DNA of 64,000 nt, from assembly GCA_934271365.1 (NCBI GenBank), contig CAKQRI010000004.1:12852-76851 (forward strand), in the 5' to 3' direction. Under the pieces are notes generated by a model, which did not search any database, was not told where the DNA came from, and saw nothing but the letters and a program-made list of their open reading frames with translations. This DNA comes from an uncultured Spirochaetales bacterium (GTDB taxonomy: Bacteria; Spirochaetota; Spirochaetia; Sphaerochaetales; Sphaerochaetaceae). Made by a program: the position numbers and the translations under genes. Below are positions 43,400-51,806 of this stretch, piece after piece (position 1 is the stretch's first letter; the number at the start of each line of letters is the position of its first letter).

Positions 43400-43428
43400 T
43401 TCATTTAAATCTAAGATGAGGATATATT
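43400..43428 (+). promoter_or_regulatory. Weak promoter for the small acidic gene
   Basis: TTCATT (43400-43405) and TATATT (43423-43428) are 17 nt apart; the -10 box ends 6 nt before the ATG, so the mRNA would be leaderless. Confidence 0.35.
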
Positions 43429-43434
43429 AGAAGC

Positions 43435-43593
43435 ATGTGGTACTTCGAAGACGACGAAAACCTAGAAGAAGATGATGCAGAAGAAGTAGCATTCTCAGTA
43501 ATACCTAAGATAGAAGAAAATGATGATTTCTATGACTTAGAAGAATCTATCTATGAAGATGAAGATGACGAAGAGATTGATATAGATTTCTAA
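43435..43593 (+). CDS. Small highly acidic protein, 52 residues
   Basis: An ORF starting MWYFEDDENLEEDD and ending in EDDEEIDIDF; roughly half the residues are Asp or Glu and there are almost no basic residues. It sits in an otherwise unexplained gap between the divergent PdxA-like gene and the convergent glycosidase-like gene. GAGGA is present 13 nt upstream. Acidic mini-proteins of this kind can be DNA mimics or partner chaperones, but nothing here shows a function. The biased composition makes a chance ORF possible. Confidence 0.6.
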   Translation: MWYFEDDENLEEDDAEEVAFSVIPKIEENDDFYDLEESIYEDEDDEEIDIDF

Positions 43594-43600
43594 ATCAGAA

Positions 43601-44953
43601 TCATCTGACGATCAGTGCTAGCGGAATCGGGCGCTCTGCAGGTGTCCCATCCAGAAGCCTCGCGGATACATTCATCTGGATCTTTCCATCTATGAAGATC
43701 TCAGCAGATCCTCCTCCATCCAGATTCACGGCATTCTTAAGTCCAAGCAAGTGGCAGTACTCTGCGATTTCAAAAAGCGATGCTCCTGCACTCTCCTCTC
43801 CTCTTCTGTATCCGAGCTTGCTGCAGCCTTCTGCCCAGATTATGACAGGCTCATCATCCTTATCAGCTGCTAGCACCATGCGAGGTGCCCTGTCATGCTC
43901 ATAATCAAGTGGATATAAAGTCGGAGGATATGGCACAGAATCCTTATGCATGTCATAGAATGGCATCTCAAAATCCGCAGCAGGCCTGAAATTCTCTACT
44001 GCGCAAGGACCAACCTGAAGCGCAAAGGAATAGTCCTCAAGCCCATGGTATGAAACACTGCAGCTAACCTCTTCAAGATTCTCATCCGTATGAAGCACAA
44101 AGCCACCCATCGGAATTCTCACAGCCCCGCCTCTATGGTATGCAACTACTTCACGTCCTGTTATTATGACATCCAGGCCATTCTCTGCATCAGAGACTCT
44201 CGCATCAGGCCGCTTGTAAATCCGGCAGTTATTGCCATCCCTGAATATCCTGCCCTGGATTTCTATATCAAGATCATTGATCGATGGCCTTATTATGTGG
44301 CTTCTCCCACTCTTATCTACTGCCAGTGCAGTCCGGCCATTAAGCGGAGGCTGGCATATAATGCCATTCTCAATCACAAGGCCATATGGAAGCCCGAGCA
44401 TGTCATATGGGGAGTCATTGTCAAACATATCCATTTCAAAGAAGTGGCTATTGAAGGCAAGATGTGGTGGTACATCTCTGTCTTTGCTCAGGTATCCAAG
44501 ATAATCACCGAATGGAACGAATGAAACATCATCAAGATCTCCGCATGCTATATACAGCCAGCCATAATCCTCGAGCTTATTGATGAAAGCATCAACACTC
44601 TGATCATCTGATTCTATCCTGTTCCCATTCCTTCTTATCCGGCCTTCCCTCTTCATCTTATTAAGGCCTGCTGAGAATGCAAGAGTGCTGTTGAACAGCA
44701 GCCCATCTTCGCTCTCATAAGGAAATGGTGATTCAAATCCATAAGGAAGATGGAAGATTACAACCGCTCCATAAAGGTCTCGCCTCTTTGGAATCGTGAA
44801 TACACTATACATCCTGCATATCTCATCAAATGCAGATTTTGTGAATTCTGGGCGGAAGAACTCAAGCTCATTCCACTCGAATCCACGCACTACCTGGTAG
44901 CGCTGCATCTCTCCATTTTCATATCTTACTGTCCTGATCTCCGATTCAATCAT
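43601..44953 (-). CDS. Phosphodiester glycosidase (NAGPA) domain protein
   Basis: 450 residues. The C-terminal part matches the N-acetylglucosamine-1-phosphodiester alpha-N-acetylglucosaminidase fold: an AFNSHFF loop (family NGGFF), ALAVDKSGRSHII, MVLAADKDDEPVIIWAEG and the hallmark NLDGGGSAEIFIDG. No signal peptide is seen. The N-terminal 150 residues are not recognised. GAGGGG lies 5 nt before the ATG. It may cleave a sugar phosphodiester; substrate unknown. Divergent from the ABC exporter operon. Confidence 0.82.
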   Translation of the reverse strand: MIESEIRTVRYENGEMQRYQVVRGFEWNELEFFRPEFTKSAFDEICRMYSVFTIPKRRDLYGAVVIFHLPYGFESPFPYESEDGLLFNSTLAFSAGLNKMKREGRIRRNGNRIESDDQSVDAFINKLEDYGWLYIACGDLDDVSFVPFGDYLGYLSKDRDVPPHLAFNSHFFEMDMFDNDSPYDMLGLPYGLVIENGIICQPPLNGRTALAVDKSGRSHIIRPSINDLDIEIQGRIFRDGNNCRIYKRPDARVSDAENGLDVIITGREVVAYHRGGAVRIPMGGFVLHTDENLEEVSCSVSYHGLEDYSFALQVGPCAVENFRPAADFEMPFYDMHKDSVPYPPTLYPLDYEHDRAPRMVLAADKDDEPVIIWAEGCSKLGYRRGEESAGASLFEIAEYCHLLGLKNAVNLDGGGSAEIFIDGKIQMNVSARLLDGTPAERPIPLALIVR

Positions 44954-45105
44954 GGATACCCCTCTGTTTTATATATCTTACCTTCAGCATATGAATGTTA
45001 AAAGGATGTAAAAAACTGATTGACCTTTTTTAGTTTTTCCATTGCTGTTGTTTTATATCAATCATGGGAGTAATGTAATCAAGTAAAAATAGGATAAAGA
45101 GCAGA

Positions 45106-46821
45106 ATGAAAGAGAGTAAAGATAAATTCAGTCCAGATCAGATTTCCTATTATTTCAAAAAGAATATCGGAATCTTAATTGTCATCACTGTTTCCGGGAT
45201 TATCTACAATGCAGGTCTGCTTATGTCGCCTGTCCTCGAAGGGCGGCTAGCAGAGACACTGCTTAATGTTACAGGGGGCAGAAGCCCATTCTCTGCAATG
45301 GTCAGAACAGCCCTTATTTATCTAGCTGTTATTTTTACGGTTCAGCTGACGAGAGCAATTAAGCGCCTGACTGTAAGAATCCTGGGAAATTCAATAAACC
45401 GAGACATGAAGATATCAGTATTCTCAGGATTATTATCCATACCAAGAAATGAGCTTTTAAATGAAGGTGCTGGAGCTGGAATGACAAAAGCGCTTTCAGA
45501 TGTGGATGCAACAACTGAGGGAATACGCAAAAGCGTCACAGAGATTTTCGATACTGGAGTATTCCTTATTTCATATTCTGTGCTGATGTTCATCTATGAT
45601 TGGCGGATATCGCTTATCTTTCTGATCTTCCCTCCTATCTCATATATAACATCCAATGCTCTTAAGAAAACCGTTGCAGATAAGACAGGCAAAGCGAGGA
45701 AGGCATTATCAAGAATAAATGAAGCATCTCTTGACAGAATCGGTTCTGCTGAAACATATAGAATCTTCTCCGCAGAGGACGGCGCAGATGCGAATTATGA
45801 AAAACTGCTATCTGAATATGAGAAGAAAAACAGAAGCGCCGAAGCTCTTATTGCGGCACTTCCTCCTATTTATGAGATAATCAGCATTGCGGGAATATGC
45901 CTGGTAATATATTTCGGTGCTAGAAATGTAAGCGGAAGCGGATGGACAGACTGGACAATCGCAACATTCACTGCTTATATCAGCGCAGCTCTCAAGCTTG
46001 CCGTGAAATCATCAAAAGCAGCTAAGCTCTTCAATTCCATCGGCAAAGCTTCAGTATCGTGGAACAGCATAAAGCCTGTCCTTAAAAAAGTGGAATTCCC
46101 AAAGAAGCTGAAGGCTCCAGATGATATTTCCATTGTTTTGGATGATGTATCATTCTCCTATCCCGGAAAAAGCATACTATTCTCATCACTTTCATTCTCC
46201 GCTGAAAAAGGAGAGATAATTGGAATCACTAGCGGGATTGCTTCAGGAAAGACAACTATCGGAAGGATACTACTAGGAGAAGAGCCTTACTCTGGCAGCA
46301 TTAAGATAAATGGAAAAGAGCTGAAAGATTATTCAGAGACAGAGATTCAGTCTCTGGTCAGCTATCTAGGACATGATCCAGAACTGTTCTCCTTCTCGGT
46401 TTCAGATAATATCTTAATGGGAGATGCAGGAAATCCAGATATATTTCTAAGGCTCACTGAGCTTTCTGGAGAGCTTAACTCTGGACTTGAAGTAGGCAGC
46501 GATGGAACAAGGCTTTCTGGTGGGCAGAGACAGAGGCTTGCACTTGCAAGAACTATTGCCCACATGAAGAGAATCATAATATTAGATGATCCATTCTCTG
46601 CTCTCGATAACAATACAGAAAAGAAGATCTTTGAGAATATCAGAATGCAGTGCCGCAGCTCCATCGTCATCATATTCTCTCACCGTCTGAATATCTTTCC
46701 ATATCTTGACAATGTCATATGTCTGGATAATGGCCATGCAATTGAAGGAAAGCATGAAGAGCTCATCGTGCGCTCAGCATATTATAGAGAGCTATTCTCA
46801 ATATCAGAAGGTGCATTATGA
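45106..46821 (+). CDS. ABC exporter half-transporter (degenerate ATP site partner)
   Basis: 571 residues: six transmembrane segments, then one nucleotide-binding domain. Walker A is SGIASGKTT (376-384, two canonical Gly replaced), the signature LSGGQRQRLALA is intact, and the Walker B is ILDDPFSALD with Asp495 in place of the catalytic Glu. It overlaps the next exporter gene by 4 nt and should form a heterodimer with it. Substrate unknown; multidrug or lipid-like export is usual for this class. Confidence 0.92.
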   Translation: MKESKDKFSPDQISYYFKKNIGILIVITVSGIIYNAGLLMSPVLEGRLAETLLNVTGGRSPFSAMVRTALIYLAVIFTVQLTRAIKRLTVRILGNSINRDMKISVFSGLLSIPRNELLNEGAGAGMTKALSDVDATTEGIRKSVTEIFDTGVFLISYSVLMFIYDWRISLIFLIFPPISYITSNALKKTVADKTGKARKALSRINEASLDRIGSAETYRIFSAEDGADANYEKLLSEYEKKNRSAEALIAALPPIYEIISIAGICLVIYFGARNVSGSGWTDWTIATFTAYISAALKLAVKSSKAAKLFNSIGKASVSWNSIKPVLKKVEFPKKLKAPDDISIVLDDVSFSYPGKSILFSSLSFSAEKGEIIGITSGIASGKTTIGRILLGEEPYSGSIKINGKELKDYSETEIQSLVSYLGHDPELFSFSVSDNILMGDAGNPDIFLRLTELSGELNSGLEVGSDGTRLSGGQRQRLALARTIAHMKRIIILDDPFSALDNNTEKKIFENIRMQCRSSIVIIFSHRLNIFPYLDNVICLDNGHAIEGKHEELIVRSAYYRELFSISEGAL

Positions 46822-48476
46822 AAGCTAAGAAGAGTGTAGCAAGGATAATCTTATCAAGCCTCATCAAAAGCACATTGCTTACATTATCCATAATCATAAT
46901 AATCCCTATTGGGGTTCTCTTCTCTCTTGTTCCACCGCTTATCCTCGCAGATATCGTAGACTCTATAAGCCAGAATCTTTCTGTAAGCGCCTTTTATGCA
47001 CTTGCTTATTTTCTTGCACTTTCATTTGCGCTTCTGCTGGATTCAGCAAGGGAGGCTATGCTCATTGCATATTCTCAGAAGCTTGTCCATAGCCTTCGTT
47101 CAGAGCTTATAGCAAAGATAAGGCTGCTTTCAATTGAGACGCTGAAATCAGAGGAACCAGGAAAACGCGCAGCACTTCTGGAATGCGACACAGAGAATGT
47201 TGATACGCTCTTTACAAATGGAGTCCTTTCCATGGCTACTGATGCGCTGAAAGTAATAGGCATTTTCTTTGTAATCATAAGGAAGAACACAGGACTTGCG
47301 ATAATGCTGCTTCTGATTCTGCCTTTTATCTTCCTGTATACAAGGCATATACAGAAGAGGATGAAATTCAGCCAGCTTGAAAACAGAAAAGCAATAGCAA
47401 AGGCTTCAGGCTTCATTCCTGAAGCAATAAGGAATATCAGGACAGTAAAGAATCTGATTGCAGAAAAATTCATAACAGATAAGTATGGAAGTTCAATTGA
47501 TGAAAGCTACAAATGGAAGGAGAAAAACAATTTCTACGACTCTGTATTCTCTCCTGTTATTTCTATAATAACGGCTATTGTAACAGCCACTGTAATGATT
47601 CTGGCAGCATCAGGCTCTGATCATGTTATGGCATTTTTCGGAATGAGCGTCGGTACCAGCATTGCTGTGATCAGCTACATAAGCCAGATTTTCACGCCAA
47701 TAGAAAATATAGGAATGGAAATCCAGTCTATCCAGGAAGCACTTGCTGGAGCTAAGAGAATCAATGATTTTCTTGCTCTCAAAGAGAGATCTATTCCAAC
47801 AGAGAAGCTTTCTCCATCTGATTTAAGCAGGAAAGCATTAATGGTCTCTGATCTGTCTTTCGGCTATCTTCCAGAGAAGCCAATACTTGAAAACCTATCA
47901 TTTTCTATAGAGAAAGGCGAGCATGTTACATTCATGGGCAGAACCGGAGCGGGAAAAAGCACTCTTTTCAAGCTGATTCTCGGAGAGTATGAGCCTCAGA
48001 GGGGAAGCATAAAGGTATTCGGAAAGGAAGCATGTGAAATTGCAGATTCTGAGAAGAGGCGGCTCTTCGGCTATGTAGAGCAGAGCTTCAGAGCTGTGCC
48101 AGGAACTATAATAGATCAGATTACACTATATGATCCATCAATCAGCGATGATGATGTAAATAAGGCTCTCAGAACAGTCGGTCTTGAGAAGGAAATAGCA
48201 GCTCTTGAGAAGGGCTTATATACTCAGATCTCTCCAGACATCCTTTCTCATGGAGAATGGCAGCTGCTTTCTATTGCAAGAGCAATAGCAGCTAATCCTC
48301 CAATTCTTCTGCTTGATGAAATAACTGCATCACTTGATGCTGCTACAGAAGATATGGTAATAAAAGTCTTAGATAAAGCTGGTGAGAACAGGACTGTACT
48401 CTCAATTTCCCATAGATTATATCTAGCAAAAGGTGGACGATGCATAGAGATAGGAAAGAAGCAACACATACAATAG
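46818..48476 (+). CDS. ABC exporter half-transporter (consensus Walker site partner)
   Basis: 552 residues: transmembrane domain plus NBD. Walker A GRTGAGKST and Walker B LLLDEITASLD (catalytic Glu present) are intact, but the signature is LSHGEWQLLS (476-485), not LSGGQ. Paired with the preceding gene this makes one consensus and one degenerate ATP site. The glycosylase gene starts inside its 3' end. Confidence 0.92.
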   Translation: MKAKKSVARIILSSLIKSTLLTLSIIIIIPIGVLFSLVPPLILADIVDSISQNLSVSAFYALAYFLALSFALLLDSAREAMLIAYSQKLVHSLRSELIAKIRLLSIETLKSEEPGKRAALLECDTENVDTLFTNGVLSMATDALKVIGIFFVIIRKNTGLAIMLLLILPFIFLYTRHIQKRMKFSQLENRKAIAKASGFIPEAIRNIRTVKNLIAEKFITDKYGSSIDESYKWKEKNNFYDSVFSPVISIITAIVTATVMILAASGSDHVMAFFGMSVGTSIAVISYISQIFTPIENIGMEIQSIQEALAGAKRINDFLALKERSIPTEKLSPSDLSRKALMVSDLSFGYLPEKPILENLSFSIEKGEHVTFMGRTGAGKSTLFKLILGEYEPQRGSIKVFGKEACEIADSEKRRLFGYVEQSFRAVPGTIIDQITLYDPSISDDDVNKALRTVGLEKEIAALEKGLYTQISPDILSHGEWQLLSIARAIAANPPILLLDEITASLDAATEDMVIKVLDKAGENRTVLSISHRLYLAKGGRCIEIGKKQHIQ

Positions 48477-48937
48477 AGCCCTTTTTTGATTCAGAGTCCA
48501 GGCTTCTTATTCTTGGATCATTTCCATCTGTGAAATCAAGAGAAGCAGGCTTCTACTATGCTCATCCGACTAATAGATTCTGGAAAGTCCTCTCAGTCCT
48601 GTTCAATACAGAATTCAGCACCATTGAAAGCAAGAAGGACTTCCTGCATTCAAATCATATTGCACTCTGGGACACTATAGGAAGCTGCACTATAGAAGGC
48701 AGCAGTGACAGCTCTATAGAGAATGTTAACCCTAATGACATCAACTGGATTCTCGATAGAACTAAGATCAGGCTGATAATACTCAATGGAAGCAAGGCCC
48801 GTGATGTATTCAGAAAGCATTACAGAAACTTTGATAGAACTAAGATAATCACATTGCCATCAACATCAGCAGCCAATGCATCATATTCTCTTGAAAGACT
48901 TATAAGCCAATGGAAGATAATAACTGAGCTTTCATGA
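48440..48937 (+). CDS. DNA-deoxyinosine glycosylase (uracil-DNA glycosylase superfamily)
   Basis: A 165-residue repair enzyme. LLILGSFPSVKSREAGFYYAHPTNRFWKVL is the catalytic region of the family 6 hypoxanthine/uracil DNA glycosylases and IALWDTIGSC follows as usual. It removes deaminated bases from DNA. It overlaps the ABC exporter gene by 37 nt, perhaps by chance of packing. Confidence 0.87.
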   Translation: MHRDRKEATHTIEPFFDSESRLLILGSFPSVKSREAGFYYAHPTNRFWKVLSVLFNTEFSTIESKKDFLHSNHIALWDTIGSCTIEGSSDSSIENVNPNDINWILDRTKIRLIILNGSKARDVFRKHYRNFDRTKIITLPSTSAANASYSLERLISQWKIITELS

Positions 48938-48959
48938 AAAAAGGGCACAAAATGTGCCC
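48937..48959 (-). terminator. Terminator of the first TrpXYZ-type operon
   Basis: On the minus strand GGGCACA-TTT-TGTGCCC (7-bp stem) is followed by six T. On the plus strand it also follows the glycosylase stop but lacks a T run, so its main use is leftward. Confidence 0.8.
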
Positions 48960-48981
48960 CTGGCCTATTATAGATTCAATC

Positions 48982-49779
48982 TTATTTTGATAGCAGCATC
49001 GAATCATTAGCTTCACTGCTTCCGCTAGCCTTACTGAATAGATCCATAAGATCTGGTACGGTGAGCTTCTTCTTATCATCTCCTGAGATATCCACAACAA
49101 TGCGCCCAGCATCCATCATTATAAGACGGTTGCCATGAGCAATTGCATCTCTCATATTGTGTGTGACCATCAGTGTCGTAAGATTGTTCTCTTCGATGAT
49201 TTTATCTGAAAGGTTCAATACCTTCTCGGCTGTCTTCGGATCAAGTGCTGCTGTATGCTCATCAAGAAGCAGAACCTTAGGCTTCTTCAGCGTTGCCATC
49301 AGCAGCGTCAAAGCCTGTCTCTGTCCACCAGAGAGTAGACCAACCTTCGCTGTAAGCCTTTCCTCAAGTCCTAGATTCAGACCTTTGAGGGCATCATAAT
49401 AAAGCGCTCTCTCCTTATCTGAAATCCCCCATTTCAGGCCACGTCTCTCTCCGCGCCTAAGCGCAAGAGCCATATTCTCCTCAATCATCATATAAGGATT
49501 CGTACCCATCATAGGATCCTGGAATACACGGCCAAGAATCTGGGCTCTCTTATAGTCAGGAAGGCCTGTCAGATTGACATCATCACAGTAAATAGTGCCC
49601 TCATCAACCATGAATGCACCAGCAATAGCATTTAGCATTGTAGATTTTCCAGCACCATTTCCACCTATTACCGTTACAAAATCCCCATCATTCAAAGTAA
49701 GATCAACACCATTAAGCGCAGTCTTCGCATTAATTGTTCCCTTATTGAAGGTTTTATGTATATTAGTAAGCTTCAGCAT
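48982..49779 (-). CDS. TrpZ-type ABC transporter ATP-binding protein
   Basis: A 265-residue ATPase: Walker A GGNGAGKST, signature LSGGQRQALTLLMA and Walker B VLLLDEHTAALDP. ATPase of the PF-type importers whose binding protein is TrpX-like. A second copy is at 55469-56254. Follows its permease by 12 nt. Confidence 0.92.
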   Translation of the reverse strand: MLKLTNIHKTFNKGTINAKTALNGVDLTLNDGDFVTVIGGNGAGKSTMLNAIAGAFMVDEGTIYCDDVNLTGLPDYKRAQILGRVFQDPMMGTNPYMMIEENMALALRRGERRGLKWGISDKERALYYDALKGLNLGLEERLTAKVGLLSGGQRQALTLLMATLKKPKVLLLDEHTAALDPKTAEKVLNLSDKIIEENNLTTLMVTHNMRDAIAHGNRLIMMDAGRIVVDISGDDKKKLTVPDLMDLFSKASGSSEANDSMLLSK

Positions 49780-49791
49780 ATCATTCTCCCC

Positions 49792-50688
49792 TTATCTTGC
49801 CTTCTTCTGGAATAAATTTGATTTCCAGTACGGAACAGCAAGGAATAGTGCAACGATTATTGCTGTAATCATCTTCAGATCATTTGTATTCAGACCAAGC
49901 TGTAAAGTAATCTGTATTACGATATAGTATATGATTGCACCAAGGACAACGAATGAGAGTGTACCTGCAAAATTATGCTTTATCTTCTTGAATACCACTT
50001 CTCCGATAATAACAGCAGCTAATCCGATTACGATTGCACCACGGCCCATATTAACATCGACAGCTCCCTGATACTGTGCAACGAGTGCACCAGATAAAGC
50101 GACCAGAGCATTTGAAAGCATAAGACCGAGGATTAAGTCATTGTCAGGATTGATTCCCTGCGCTCTTGCCATATTCTTATTGGCACCTGTTGCTCTTATC
50201 GAACATCCCTTCTCCGTACCAAAGAACCAGTACATGATAGCAATCAGAGCAGCAATCATGATTATCAGAAGGAATATCGGATTCCTGAATGATAAATCTC
50301 TTGCAAAGCGCTGAGATACAAGCAGATTATACTTATCAACGCTTACAGGAACATTAGCCTTACCGCCCATTATCCTTAAATTCACAGAATACAGAGCAAG
50401 CTGTGATAAGATTCCGGCAAGAATTGCAGGAATGCCGCATTTAGTATGAAGAAGCGCTGTTACAAGACCAGCAATGGCTCCAACAGCAACAGCAGCCAGA
50501 ATTGCGGCATAGGGATTGAGACCTGCACGTATAAGCATGACGCAGACAGCTCCGCCTGTAGCAAGCGAGCCGTCCACTGTGAGATCTGCAACATCAAGTA
50601 TTCTATATGTAATATATACACCAAGGGCCATTATTCCCCATATGAGGCCCTGTGAAACTGCACCTGGAAGCGCATTCAGAAGTGACAT
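49792..50688 (-). CDS. TrpY-type ABC transporter permease
   Basis: A 298-residue permease of the branched-chain amino acid type with about eight hydrophobic segments; ILDVADLTVDGSLATGGAV and GCSIRATGANKNMARAQGINPDN are conserved in these importers. Paralogous to 54547-55476. Confidence 0.92.
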   Translation of the reverse strand: MSLLNALPGAVSQGLIWGIMALGVYITYRILDVADLTVDGSLATGGAVCVMLIRAGLNPYAAILAAVAVGAIAGLVTALLHTKCGIPAILAGILSQLALYSVNLRIMGGKANVPVSVDKYNLLVSQRFARDLSFRNPIFLLIIMIAALIAIMYWFFGTEKGCSIRATGANKNMARAQGINPDNDLILGLMLSNALVALSGALVAQYQGAVDVNMGRGAIVIGLAAVIIGEVVFKKIKHNFAGTLSFVVLGAIIYYIVIQITLQLGLNTNDLKMITAIIVALFLAVPYWKSNLFQKKAR

Positions 50689-50707
50689 CCTTTTCCCCCT
50701 ATTATCC

Positions 50708-51664
50708 TCAGATTGCTACGTAGCCTTCTGGAATGCTTATATTCAGAGCCTCTGCATTAGCCTTATTGTACTTCTTAGTAACAATCGGAGCATATTCAAT
50801 AGGCATCTTTGAGACGTCCTCTCCATCTCTCAGAATCTTAACAGCCATCTCACCTGTTGCATATCCAAGGTCATAGTAGTCAATTGAAAGCGTTGCGACT
50901 CCGCATCCAGAGCATATGCCTTCCTCTCCTGCTACAACCGGTGTCTTCAGAGGAAGAACAACGTTTGCAATAGCCTCAGTATTTGCTGCTGCAGTATTAT
51001 CTGTAGGAATATAGATCACATCGCATTCGCTTGCTGCCTTTGTAGCAACAGAAGATACATCATTTGTATCTGTGAATGAATATCTAGCACTTGCAATTCC
51101 ATATGAAGCAAGATATTTCTCAATCTGTTCAATCTGATATACAGAGTTTGCCTCAGCTGAACAGTAAAGCAGTCCGACCTTCTTAGCATCAGGGAAAAGC
51201 TCCTTGATCATCTGTGCCTGTTCAGAAAGAGGTGCAAGATCTGATGTTCCAGAGACATTAGTACCTACAGTTCCTGAGAAGTTCTCAATCTCAAGCGCTG
51301 TAGCATAATCTGTTACAGAAGTTCCAAGGATTGGTATGGTTGATGTAGCAGCAGCTGCAGTAGTGAGCGGTGCCGTTGCATTTGCCATGATCAGGCTTAC
51401 ATTAGACGAGACAAAACCATTGATGATTGTAGAGCAGTTTGTAATCTCTCCTGAAGCATTCTGATTAAGGAATCTTACGCTTCCCTCACCCATTTCCTTA
51501 TTAATAGCATCCATGAAGCCATTCGTAGCAGCATCAAGTGCTGGATGCTGTACAAGCTGGCATATACCAACAGTGTAAGAAGCAGAGCTCTCCTTAGACC
51601 CACCTGCAAATAACGACAATGATGCAATCGCAATCACCGAAATAGCAACCAACAGCTTTTTCAT
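50708..51664 (-). CDS. TrpX-type ABC substrate-binding protein
   Basis: A periplasmic binding protein of about 318 residues with a signal peptide ending LSLFAGGSKE. The fold matches the ABC_sub_bind family: ASYTVGICQLVQHPALDAATNGFMD, SGTVGTNVSGTSDLAPLSEQA, KKVGLLYCSAEANS and VIYIPTDNTAAANTEAI. Start chosen at 51664 because GGAAGGGG lies 6 nt before this ATG and would overlap an ATG at 51670. Relatives bind tryptophan or other hydrophobic small molecules; the ligand is not proven. Confidence 0.92.
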   Translation of the reverse strand: MKKLLVAISVIAIASLSLFAGGSKESSASYTVGICQLVQHPALDAATNGFMDAINKEMGEGSVRFLNQNASGEITNCSTIINGFVSSNVSLIMANATAPLTTAAAATSTIPILGTSVTDYATALEIENFSGTVGTNVSGTSDLAPLSEQAQMIKELFPDAKKVGLLYCSAEANSVYQIEQIEKYLASYGIASARYSFTDTNDVSSVATKAASECDVIYIPTDNTAAANTEAIANVVLPLKTPVVAGEEGICSGCGVATLSIDYYDLGYATGEMAVKILRDGEDVSKMPIEYAPIVTKKYNKANAEALNISIPEGYVAI

Positions 51665-51727
51665 AACCATCCCCTTCCGATTATCTAATTAAGAATTGAT
51701 CAGCAAATGTGCTGAATGATACGTAAA

Positions 51728-51782
51728 ATGTTACTCATTCGCATTGCTATTGTCAATCATGATTGATGCATATTATATGCAT
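51728..51782 (-). promoter_or_regulatory. Promoter of the first TrpXYZ-type operon with two palindromes
   Basis: On the minus strand TTGACA (51751-51756) and TAACAT (51728-51733) are 17 nt apart. The -35 overlaps a perfect 12-bp palindrome CAATCATGATTG (51754-51765); directly upstream is a 17-nt inverted repeat ATGCATAT-A-ATATGCAT (51766-51782). Either could be an operator. They differ from the palindromes before the second operon. Confidence 0.65.
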
Positions 51783-51806
51783 AAACATGCAAATTATTGT
51801 ATTTAA

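Noticed and set aside
44090..44524. 144-residue plus-strand ORF opposite the glycosidase-like gene
   Set aside because: Antisense shadow with no recognisable domain or ribosome-binding site.
48937..48959. Hairpin after the DNA glycosylase as a rightward terminator
   Set aside because: There is no T run on the plus strand; the six T lie on the minus strand, so it mainly serves the leftward ABC operon.
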